Shown: in pieces, positions 30,701-35,857 of the stretch
How positions within the stretch are numbered: position 1 is the stretch's first letter
Layout: the number at the start of each line of letters is the position of its first letter
Assembly (NCBI GenBank): GCA_937975705.1
Contig: CALJTX010000020.1
Location: 124,001 to 188,000 of the forward strand
Direction: 5' to 3'
Source: an uncultured Flavobacteriia bacterium
GTDB lineage: Bacteria; Bacteroidota; Bacteroidia; Flavobacteriales_D; Crocinitomicaceae
Length of the DNA: 64,000 nucleotides
Translations under genes and position numbers: made by a program
Notes under the pieces: generated by a model
What the model was told of the DNA's origin: nothing
The model's database searches: none
Seen by the model: the letters and a program-made list of their open reading frames with translations, nothing else

Positions 30701-31025
30701 GCTTGTAACAGTAGTGGCGTCAGATGCTTGTGGTGGATCACAATGGTCCGGACCGGTTGTTCCAGATGCGTTTACGCCTAATGGAAATAACTACAATGAC
30801 ACATGGGTAATTCCAGGTCTAGAAGGCTACACAACCAAGAAAATGGAAATTTATAGCCGCTATGGCACTGTAGTTTATGGAGCTGATAGCTACAACAACG
30901 ACTGGGATGGTACATTGTTAAATACTGGTACGCCTGTACCAGACGGAACATATTATTACATCCTTACCTTAAATGGAGGCAAGCAATTGAATGGTTATGT
31001 TTACATCAACCGCGTACAGAAATAA
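21768..31025 (+). CDS. Giant SprB-like adhesin with SUEL-type lectin domain and type B (gliding motility-associated) sorting domain
   Basis: The frame opens at a GTG; ATG codons at 21774, 21786, 21795 and 21888 are alternatives. The signal peptide (MNRSLFATSLKNWFVSGAAVL...VLAQ) begins at 21888, so the start there gives a conventional export signal and 3,045 residues. Order of domains: a glycine-rich domain (about 22050-22640), Ig-like segments, a SUEL-type lectin domain (24171-24460), about 23 Ig-like repeats of two alternating classes (24790-29995), two HYR domains (APVITAPLNVTV, APVVQAPADVKV) and a third degenerate one, then the gliding motility-associated C-terminal domain (PDAFTPNGNNYNDTW to GYVYINRVQK). 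In Flavobacterium johnsoniae SprB with this kind of C-terminus is a motile surface adhesin that needs SprF for secretion; SprF-like and OmpA-like genes follow here. Gliding itself cannot be shown from this window. Confidence 0.9.
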   Translation: MRMNFEMKNMNTNEKNTKCYMNLQNNHVHSYLLNDNNRSIMNRSLFATSLKNWFVSGAAVLLIILASGLDVLAQNVSLTYSTATSWTVPAGVTSITVRAKGGAGGYGGTDGAGSVAAGPSQVGIIEATYSVTPGDVISFYPGGAGGNGATTSCGGGGAAGIDTYPLLNFNGGTGGNAACSGSSGGGGGGGAATVVTLNSSIVIVAAGGGGGGGNGNCYGSGYSGNNITNSTGSYNGGNGVAGNACGQADGGGSGAGGGGYFGSWGGGSHLTSCGGECGGDGGYRGTCYVTNAATVLNNGTYSWYSGGNVIVEYTAVAGSASADQTICAGNSPANLTLSGFIGDIQWQFSTDNVNFSNISGATGSTLSSAQMGVLTATRYYRAVVSGVVTSNVVTVTVNPSPVISMSNSLCTTNTLQWMTMNSISAASASGVGQNGITVAITQSGSGMLNVNGMYQATQFPAQYNVPTSGATIANQYSGNFQACFSQPVVNPVVAFSSIGNPSNCVPIIVSQPYSVVWNGQGMTYTSSTQMTGCEGKTIIRLDGTVTCVNFNYTQSEYYSTIAFGFENQNCYSPTVCSGSSVTLNASGAANYAWTPSAGLNTASGASVIATPTATTTYTVSDPTDICAAPLSVTVNVNPTPVVTVPANIVEMTGTTIPAQTFTSSVTGTTYAWTNSAASIGLAASGSGSTPSFVATNTTASPVTGTINVTPTAPNTCVGAAQAFTITVDPTPNVNQPANVTNCEGTLTTVDFNGTTANTNYLWTNTNTSIGLAASGSNDLSFTSQNPTNVAQTATVTVTPQAYVTQGYVWGSVNENGTLTLNAPAGKVFTNVAFASYGTPSGSAGNYTLGACNAATSSSVISGLAIGNSTMSVVANNATFGDPCPTSTKALAVKLGYGVSINGAAKTFTITVNPSATIANSSDTICTGTAFNFATGSADIVPSNTTYAWTVVNNTNIGGETAQSTNTSAVSQTLFNLTSVDQIAVYTVTPTSGTAACVGAPFTYNVTVTPLPTTISAAGPTTFCDGGSVTLIAPVAPIQMSYTYQWNLNGTPISGATAISYIAVASGSYTVTVTNNVGCSATSLPVVVTENPLPTVAAITGTTSVCVGSNTTLASATIGGTWSSSNTAIASVSATTGVVTGVSAGTAIITYSVTNVNGCTNTQTATVTINAIPTVASLTGATTLCVGANTTLESATIGGAWSTSNVAVATVSASGVVTGVSAGLATITYTVTNVSGCVNSVSADVTINAIPTPTITASGATTFCSTGTVTLTASTAASYLWSNGAQTQAITVNSSGSYYVTVTNAAGCSATSAATVVTMNALPVVAAITGATNLCVGANTTLESATIGGVWSTSSSAIATVSASGVVTGIASGQATITYTVTNGSGCVSSVSADINVNAIPIPSITASGATTFCAGGSVTLTASAGSSYLWSNGAQTQAITVSATGSYYVAVTNASGCTATTAATSVTVNALPTANILAGGPLTFCQGGSVTLNASPVVSGSTYLWSTGATTSSINVTTSSTITVSITTAAGCSTTSLPTSVFVNANPAATITASSATTFCQGGSVTLTANAGTGLSYQWSNGSNNQTLTVNTSGSNTVTVTDANGCSTTSAATVVTVNSLPVAPVITGTAAVCVGSTTLLSTTASNPVWSSANSAVATVAANGLVTGVSAGTVAITYTTTNANGCVNSQSITVSVNILPTAAISTLGATTFCQGGSVNLLASSAPAGLTYTYQWRLNGTAITGATTSTYVATASGAYSVTITTNSGCSATSAATNVTVNPLPVLAANAGATSVCDGNTAVITNAQAGGLWSTANNTVAAINATTGTVTGVNPGTTTITYTYTNANGCTNTASTNFTVNSLPAAVVTANGPTTFCQGGSVVLTASSGSSYLWSTGATTQSITVNTTQDVSVTVTNANGCASTSALTAVVVNSLPLANITSLNGNSFCQGGSVTLVASAGSAYSWSNGAITQSITLSASANVTVTVTNANGCSATSAPFAVTMNAAPIATVTASGATTFCAGGSVTLTAPVAASYLWNSGETTQSIVASVDGPYAVTITDGNGCTATSANTNITVLSVPSVQAIAGNNTICAGSSTVLTNATIGGTWSSSNTSVATINSAGVLTAVSNGAATITYSVSNANGCSTAVQFNVNVNANPVLSSNTGSAAVCVGSTSTLANAQAGGTWSSSDVAIATVAANGTITGISAGPAVITYTYTNALGCTSQTSTSVQINALPAATISTSGSTTFCSGGSVTLTASAGMTYAWSTGEPTQAITVSTAGSYSVTVTNSNGCSATSAPVSVTVNALPAVSIAHIGATTFCAGGSVSLIAPLNSTYTYSWNNGSNAIAGASNNTYVASATGSYTLTITDANGCTATSSALPVTVNALPVVTATANGATSFCDGGSVTLSATGAATYVWSNGATTPSITVSSSDDYSVTGTTVEGCSSVSNAITVVVNALPTASITSTGSSVCLGSTVTLTAAGGATYSWSNGSTNATINVTAANTYTVTVTSAAGCTSTASETVVFNANPAVVISANGPTVFCTGGSLTLTATGGSNYVWSNGDQGASTTVHQSGNYYVIVTNAAGCTTQSSVVNVTVNNNPTVAAITGANAVCEGGSVHLTSATQGGVWSAANNFIATIDGAGYVTGLNAGSTTITYTVTSNGCTASTSAQVSVLNNPVTPTITASGNTTLCPGGSVVLFASNGANYQWSSGATTPFIVADQSGSYTVSVTSINGCTATSLPIQVFIGDNTAPVITAPLNVTVTPNLGCEAIGVALGNPFTSDNCGVASVSNDAPSIFPIGPTVVTWTVTDNSGNTSSATQVVTVVDNNAPVVQAPADVKVASNVYCEAIGVDLGNPIATDNCTNNLTITNNAPAVYPLGNTIVTWTVVDGAGNITTVDQTVTVADESAPQVLLANTSVILDANGYATLGFEDLDNGSVDNCGIASAVLSQSAFDCSNTGDNLITVYVTDNSGNQSSASVLVTVVASDACGGSQWSGPVVPDAFTPNGNNYNDTWVIPGLEGYTTKKMEIYSRYGTVVYGADSYNNDWDGTLLNTGTPVPDGTYYYILTLNGGKQLNGYVYINRVQK
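22317..22403 (+). repeat. Two in-frame (GGC)6 microsatellites in the Gly-rich head
   Basis: Six perfect GGC triplets at 22317-22334 and again at 22386-22403, both in the Gly codon frame and each followed by GGT. Slippage by whole triplets would change the number of glycines without breaking the frame. Confidence 0.85.
24171..24460 (+). other. SUEL-type (galactose/rhamnose-binding) lectin domain in the adhesin
   Basis: About 97 residues match the Gal_Lectin/SUEL pattern nearly throughout: VNENGTLTLNAPAGKVF, VAFASYGTPSG, NYTLGACNA, then SVVANNATFGDPCP and KALAVKLGYG. In animal egg lectins and plant beta-galactosidase C-termini the corresponding segments are the ANYGR/FASFGxP, the cysteine-bearing middle and the FGDPC-KxLxV end. 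Some of the family's conserved cysteines are absent (the start NAPAG lacks one), so disulfide pairing differs. Confidence 0.8.
24790..29995 (+). repeat. About 23 Ig-like repeats of two classes in the adhesin stalk
   Basis: By count there are 15 units of a class marked ATTFCxGGSVTLTAS...SYLWSNG...TVTNAxGCSATSA and 8 units of a BIG_2-like class marked ITGxxxVCVGxNTTL...GGxWSSSNxAIATV...GVVTGVSAGxATITYT. They alternate irregularly, for example single BIG_2-like units between runs of the other class, and share the linker xVNALP. Each unit has a Cys pair. The DNA has been randomised by synonymous change, so long exact repeats are rare. Confidence 0.85.
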
Positions 31026-31047
31026 TAATAAGACTAGAACTCTAGAT

Positions 31048-31968
31048 ATGAAAAAGATCAATCGCATCATTTTGACATTAGGCGCTGTGTTCATTGGCTT
31101 CGGCTCACAAGCACAGGATCCAAATTACCGTCAAAATCAGTTCAATGCACTTATGTTGAACCCTGCACAAGCAGGCGCAAATAGCTACAACGATATTTCC
31201 ACGCTTGCCAATTCGCAATGGACTGGTTTGCGTGGTGCACCAAAAACGGTTACAGTTTCCGGAAATTTCAATATCATGAAAAATTTTGGTCTTGGTGTAT
31301 CTTTACTTCAGGACGAGCTCGGACCGGTTAAATCTACACAGTTTGCTGTGAGTGGTGCTTACCATTTGAAATTGAACCAAAATTGGCGTTTATCGGTAGG
31401 TTTGCGTGCAACGGCGGGTAACACAACTGTGAACTTAACGGATTTGGTTACGGGTGTTGGTAACGACCCTGACATGATGAGTAACCTCACGACAGGTTTA
31501 CAGTTTAATGCTGGATACGGTGCTTTGCTTTATCACAAAAATTTCTATTTAGGTTTTTCTCAAGTTCGTGTAGCTGGATTAAGTTTCAAAGATCGCAACA
31601 TGAATCTTTTTGTAGAAAATCGTGGCGGTTATGTTGGTTACATTGGATCAAATCTAAAATTAGGTCAGCAAGTTACTTGGCGTCCTAATGTTGTTGGTCG
31701 CTACATGCAAGGTTTACCATTTACTTTGGATTGTAACATGATCTTTACGCACAAAGTTGGTTTAGACTTCGGTGTCTCCTATCAGTTAAATAGTGCTGTA
31801 GGTGGAATTGTAGGTTATGATTTTGGCAATAAGTTTTATGTAGGTTACTCATACACTTATCCTGTTTCGAAACTCAACACCGTGACTATCCAATCTCACG
31901 AAGTAGCTTTGCGTTACAAGTTCAATAACAGTGCAAGTCGCTGTCAAGGACCTCGCTTTTTCAATTGA
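31048..31968 (+). CDS. PorP/SprF family T9SS outer membrane protein
   Basis: The 306-residue protein has a signal peptide (MKKINRIILTLGAVFIGFGSQAQ) followed by the family's opening (DPNYRQNQFNALMLNPAQAG) and a beta-barrel with alternating aromatic strands (VGYSYTYPVSKLN, SHEVALRYKF at the end). The frame is open from 30991, but that start lies inside the preceding gene; the ATG at 31048 directly before the signal peptide is chosen. In Flavobacterium, SprF-type proteins are dedicated outer membrane partners needed to secrete the SprB-type adhesin with a type B sorting domain, and the gene order adhesin-sprF is conserved. Position 23 bases after the adhesin fits exactly that role. Confidence in the family is high, in the specific partnership good. 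Confidence 0.92.
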   Translation: MKKINRIILTLGAVFIGFGSQAQDPNYRQNQFNALMLNPAQAGANSYNDISTLANSQWTGLRGAPKTVTVSGNFNIMKNFGLGVSLLQDELGPVKSTQFAVSGAYHLKLNQNWRLSVGLRATAGNTTVNLTDLVTGVGNDPDMMSNLTTGLQFNAGYGALLYHKNFYLGFSQVRVAGLSFKDRNMNLFVENRGGYVGYIGSNLKLGQQVTWRPNVVGRYMQGLPFTLDCNMIFTHKVGLDFGVSYQLNSAVGGIVGYDFGNKFYVGYSYTYPVSKLNTVTIQSHEVALRYKFNNSASRCQGPRFFN

Positions 31969-31987
31969 TTTATCTTAACTGAACTCC

Positions 31988-33925
31988 ATGCGTTTTTGGC
32001 TCGCGGCTTTTATCGGAATTACGATTACCTCTTTACTTCATGCACAGGATGTTGAATTGAAATCTGCATGTTTCAATACACCCTACGATGATTTTGCAGC
32101 CAGACAATACGGTGGTAAAATCTATGTCTTATCAGCGGCAATAAATGCTTGCGAAGACACTGACATGGATGAATTTGCCAAGAAACCATTTTCTGATCTC
32201 TATGTTGTAGATAACTGTAAGTTGAATCAGGCAACACTACTTAGCGCTACTGAAAAAACGCAAATGATGCTCAGTACCTGCTACTATGATGGTCCTGTTT
32301 CTTCTAATGTAGCAAATGATATTTTGTTTTTTACGAATAACCAAGGTTCAGATAAAAATCAGACCTTGACAATTCATTATTCAACGAAAAATGCAAAAGG
32401 TGAGTGGTCTACTCCAGTTCCGTTTACCTATAACAACGATGCTTATAATACAACGCATCCGTTTTTCGACGAAAAGAACAACACATTATATTTTGCATCA
32501 GATATGCCAGGAGGCCAAGGTGGAATGGATATCTATAAGTGTACTTTTCAAAATGGCAAGTTTGGAGCCAAAGAGAATGTACGTTTGGTGAATACAGCAC
32601 AAAATGACCTCTTCCCAGTTTACCAAAATGGCAAATTGTATTTCAGTTCACAAGGGCATCAATCAATAGGGGCCTATGATTTATTTGTAGTGGAGAATTT
32701 AGAGGTGAAGTCAATGGGTGCACCGTTCAATACTGCCTATGATGACCTCGCTATCTTTTTTACCGGAGAGAAGCAAGGATTCATGACTTCTAATCGCGCT
32801 ACAACTGGAGCAACAGACGACATCTATCTCTTTACCATCAAAGAGAAGTTTGTCGACATTCCACTTGAATATGTCGTCAAAGACATTCAAACTGGCGACC
32901 CTATCGAAGGTGTTACTGTACGTGTTGTGGATGATTCTACAGGTATTGTACTATTCGAAGGCTCAACAGATGCGATTGGAAGTATTTCGCAGCTTTTAGA
33001 CAGCATGCTTATTGGAGACAATATCCGTATCAAAGTAAGCCTCGATAAAGAAGGTTACTCTTCTAAAGAAGTATTCTTTACCCTTACTGCCAAAGACTCG
33101 ACTAAAATCAACGTAAGAGACCTTGTCAACCTGGACCTCGAGCCATTGTTACAAGACATGGAAATTACAGCATTGCTAGGTCTGAAATCCATATATTATG
33201 ATTTCGACAAAGCGGACCTAAGACCAGACGCAATCATTGAATTGGATAAGGTGGTTCGTTTCATGAACAAGCATCCAAAAATTGAGGTTGAATTAGGGTC
33301 GCATACTGACTGTCGTGGTCCAGCAATTTACAATCAGGCTTTATCTGATCGCAGGGCTAAGAATGCAGCTGTTTATATCCAAGCGCGCATTTCGAACCCA
33401 AATCGGATCACTTATAAGGGTTATGGCGAGGCACAACTTCGCGTAGATTGCCCATGTGAAGGTGGTCAAAAATCACAATGTTCTGAACAAGAAAATCAGC
33501 TCAACCGTAGAACTGAATTTGTCATTCGTGGCCTGAATATTTCTACTGGTACTGATAAGGTGAAACCAAAAGGTGGAGTGCAAGGTGGCAACATGAATTT
33601 CAAAGTTGATAACGGCGCTCAACCAGACTATCGTTTAGAAGGTATTTCTAATGAAACAGGTGTTCATTTTAGAGTACAAGTAGAGTCTTCAAAGATCCAA
33701 ATTCCTAATCCTACCGTTTATTTCAAGCGCGAAGATGTATACGAATATGAGTTAGAAGGAAGTTTCAAATATTGTTTGGGTTCTACTGTAAAAACTATCG
33801 AGGAAGCGGTCGCTTTACAAGATCAATTGCGTAAGTCGGGTTATACTGAAGCATTTGTTGTTGCTTTTAATAACAACAAACGCATTACACTAGACAGCGC
33901 CAAAAAAATGTTGTTGGGTCAGTAA
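31988..33925 (+). CDS. OmpA family protein with PD40-like propeller segment, partner of the adhesin/SprF pair
   Basis: The 645-residue protein has a signal peptide (MRFWLAAFIGITITSLLHAQ), an N-terminal region with PD40/WD40-like strands (NTLYFASDMPGGQGGMDIY, GKLYFSSQGHQSIGAYDLF), a carboxypeptidase regulatory-like segment (DIQTGDPIEGVTVRVVDD, about 300-390), and an OmpA-type peptidoglycan-binding domain (about 405-515: IYYDFDKADLRPDA, VELGSHTDCRG, NQALSDRRAKNAAVYI). The C-terminal 120 residues are extra and end with a SPOR-like EAVALQDQLRKSGYTEAFVVAF. It is the third gene of the adhesin-SprF unit (19-base gap). OmpA-like proteins of this architecture are found beside SprF/PorP genes and in T9SS (PorE type); it likely anchors the secretion or adhesin complex to the cell wall. 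The exact partner is inferred. Confidence 0.87.
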   Translation: MRFWLAAFIGITITSLLHAQDVELKSACFNTPYDDFAARQYGGKIYVLSAAINACEDTDMDEFAKKPFSDLYVVDNCKLNQATLLSATEKTQMMLSTCYYDGPVSSNVANDILFFTNNQGSDKNQTLTIHYSTKNAKGEWSTPVPFTYNNDAYNTTHPFFDEKNNTLYFASDMPGGQGGMDIYKCTFQNGKFGAKENVRLVNTAQNDLFPVYQNGKLYFSSQGHQSIGAYDLFVVENLEVKSMGAPFNTAYDDLAIFFTGEKQGFMTSNRATTGATDDIYLFTIKEKFVDIPLEYVVKDIQTGDPIEGVTVRVVDDSTGIVLFEGSTDAIGSISQLLDSMLIGDNIRIKVSLDKEGYSSKEVFFTLTAKDSTKINVRDLVNLDLEPLLQDMEITALLGLKSIYYDFDKADLRPDAIIELDKVVRFMNKHPKIEVELGSHTDCRGPAIYNQALSDRRAKNAAVYIQARISNPNRITYKGYGEAQLRVDCPCEGGQKSQCSEQENQLNRRTEFVIRGLNISTGTDKVKPKGGVQGGNMNFKVDNGAQPDYRLEGISNETGVHFRVQVESSKIQIPNPTVYFKREDVYEYELEGSFKYCLGSTVKTIEEAVALQDQLRKSGYTEAFVVAFNNNKRITLDSAKKMLLGQ

Positions 33926-33935
33926 TCCTAGCCTC

Positions 33936-35066
33936 ATGCTTCAGTCTAAGTTTCCGCATGTAGGAACAACCATTTTCACTACCATGTCTGCATTGGCCAA
34001 CCAGCACAATGCAATTAATTTAGCGCAAGGATTTCCCAATTTCCCAATAGACCAGCAACTTCAAGAGTGCTTAATAGAAGCTGCTCAAGCAAATGCGCAT
34101 CAGTATGCGCCCATGGCGGGTGTATTGGAGCTCCGTCAGAAAATTACGACCTTAATCGCCAGACAATATCAAAGGGTCATACAGCCTGATCAGGTACTCA
34201 TAACGGCAGGCGCGACACAAGCCATTTTTACGGCCATACAAGCACTTGTTCACGCAGGAGAAGAGGTTGTTATACTCGACCCGTCTTATGACTGTTATGA
34301 AGCGCCAATTCGATTAGCTGGTGCAGAACCAATCCGCATTCCTTTGGACCAAAATTTTAAACCTGATTGGTCTCGTATTGCTGCTGCAATTACCTCTAAA
34401 ACGAGAATGCTTATCACCAATAACCCTCATAATCCAAGTGGTACAATTTGGGATGCGCAGGATTATTTAGCTTTGGAGGAACTCATGCAAGCAAACCCCG
34501 AACTGATTCTTCTCTCGGATGAAGTCTATGAATACATCACTTTTGAAGATGCATTCAAATCAATAAATGAGTGTCCTGCAATTCGCGATCGAGCTATTAT
34601 TGTATCGTCTTTTGGCAAGACTTTTCATATAACAGGTTGGAAAGTGGGATATTTGGTCTGTAGCCCGAGCCTAATGGCAGAAATACATAAGGTGCACCAA
34701 TTCCTTGTGTTCAGCGTCAATAGCATCGCCCAACATGCGCTTTGCGCTTATTTGGACCACGTCGATGTCAGCCTACTGGGCTCCTTTTATAAAGAAAAAC
34801 GCGATCTCTTTCGAGCGGCTTTGGCAAATAGCCGTTTTGAGCTACTTCCGGCTCAGGGAAGTTATTTTCAAGTGGCCTCTTATTCAGGTATTTCAGATCT
34901 GCCTGATACACTTTTTTGTAAAGAATTGACCATTGATCATGGTGTTGCAGCCATTCCGCTCTCCGTTTTTAATGCAAATGGGGCCGATCGCAAATTGATC
35001 CGTTTTTGTTATGCTAAAACAACGGCAACGCTACAAGCAGCAACAGAAAGATTATGCAGAATTTAA
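33936..35066 (+). CDS. Fold type I PLP aminotransferase, methionine/glutamine transaminase type (YbdL/MtnE-like)
   Basis: The 376-residue protein has all class I/II aminotransferase marks: INLAQGFPNFPID near the N-terminus, AGATQAIFTAIQAL, the NPHNPSGTIW loop, LLSDEVYEYITF, and the PLP lysine in SSFGKTFHITGWKVGY (near residue 230). The NLAQGFPNFP and FHITGWKVGYLV patterns are those of YbdL and the kynurenine/glutamine transaminase K group, which transfer the amino group between methionine or glutamine and 2-oxoacids such as 2-oxo-4-methylthiobutyrate. It overlaps the next gene, an omega-amidase-like nitrilase, by 13 bases. Together they would regenerate methionine with glutamine as donor and remove the 2-oxoglutaramate by-product. 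Cytoplasmic; start chosen by the distance to the preceding stop (10 bases). Confidence 0.9.
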   Translation: MLQSKFPHVGTTIFTTMSALANQHNAINLAQGFPNFPIDQQLQECLIEAAQANAHQYAPMAGVLELRQKITTLIARQYQRVIQPDQVLITAGATQAIFTAIQALVHAGEEVVILDPSYDCYEAPIRLAGAEPIRIPLDQNFKPDWSRIAAAITSKTRMLITNNPHNPSGTIWDAQDYLALEELMQANPELILLSDEVYEYITFEDAFKSINECPAIRDRAIIVSSFGKTFHITGWKVGYLVCSPSLMAEIHKVHQFLVFSVNSIAQHALCAYLDHVDVSLLGSFYKEKRDLFRAALANSRFELLPAQGSYFQVASYSGISDLPDTLFCKELTIDHGVAAIPLSVFNANGADRKLIRFCYAKTTATLQAATERLCRI

Positions 35067-35824
35067 CAATAGGCATCTTACAGCTAGATCAAGTTTGGCT
35101 AGACAAAAAAGCCAATTTTGAGCGCATAGCGTCTTATTTAACCTCTGCGCCAAAGATGGACTTACTTCTCTTACCAGAAATGTTTCATACTGGCTTTTCC
35201 ATGGACGTTTCTTGCGCAGATGAGTGGCCAAAATCCGAAGGTTTGGATTTCTTAAAGGATATCGCGTCTAAATATCAATTGGCCGTGTACACATCAATTA
35301 TGGTAAAAGAGGGTTCGGTATATTTCAATCGCGGTGTTTTTGTATTTCCGCATGGAGAAGTGGTTACTTACGACAAGCGCAAGGCTTTTGGTCTGGGTGG
35401 TGAGGATGTATATTTTCAAACTGGCAAAAAGGAAGTGATTGTAAACTACCTTGGTTGGAAGTTGAATCTTCAAATCTGTTATGATCTGCGTTTCCCTGAG
35501 CTTGTGCGCAACCGCGTCACAGAAGCGCAAGGTGCGGCGTATGATGTGCTTTTAAACATCGCCAATTGGCCTCAAAAGCGCATTGCGCACTGGGATGCTC
35601 TGGGGAAGGCACGTGCAATAGAAAACCAATGTTATTTTGTGTGTTGTAATCGAGTAGGCCAGGATGGAAATCAGCTTGTGTACAATGGCCATAGCCAGGC
35701 CATAGATTTATGGGGTGAATATTTAATCCCCCCCCCCGAACAAGAAGGTTTATACGTTGTTACGTGTTCGGGTCCAACACTCAATGAAGGCCGAAAAATG
35801 CTGCCTTTTTTGAAGGACGCATAG
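35054..35824 (+). CDS. Carbon-nitrogen hydrolase, omega-amidase (YafV/Nit2) type
   Basis: The 256-residue protein shows the nitrilase-fold catalytic triad: Glu42 in LLLLPEMFHTGFSMD, Lys108 in YDKRKAF and Cys142 in LQICYDLRFPELVRN. The LPEMFxTGFSM and CYDLRFPE context and the length match YafV/omega-amidase, which hydrolyses 2-oxoglutaramate and 2-oxosuccinamate to ammonia and the 2-oxoacid. Its overlap with the transaminase upstream supports that reaction. A run of ten C (35728-35737) near the 3' end encodes a Pro-rich IPPPEQE; a one-base change there would alter the last 30 residues. The assigned reading frame keeps the family-like C-terminus through it. Confidence 0.88.
   Translation: MQNLTIGILQLDQVWLDKKANFERIASYLTSAPKMDLLLLPEMFHTGFSMDVSCADEWPKSEGLDFLKDIASKYQLAVYTSIMVKEGSVYFNRGVFVFPHGEVVTYDKRKAFGLGGEDVYFQTGKKEVIVNYLGWKLNLQICYDLRFPELVRNRVTEAQGAAYDVLLNIANWPQKRIAHWDALGKARAIENQCYFVCCNRVGQDGNQLVYNGHSQAIDLWGEYLIPPPEQEGLYVVTCSGPTLNEGRKMLPFLKDA
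35728..35737 (+). repeat. Homopolymeric C10 tract inside the omega-amidase gene
   Basis: Ten consecutive C within the codons for Ile-Pro-Pro-Pro, the longest G/C homopolymer noticed in the window. It could be a slippage site or a sequencing-error hotspot. Confidence 0.85.
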
Positions 35825-35857
35825 AAATCACTATATTTATTACCAAATAACAAGAAA

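Noticed and set aside
31988..33925. SPOR domain call at the C-terminus of the OmpA-like protein
   Set aside because: The last 25 residues (EAVALQDQLRKSGYTEAFVVAF) look SPOR-like, but the domain is not complete enough by eye to be claimed as a feature.
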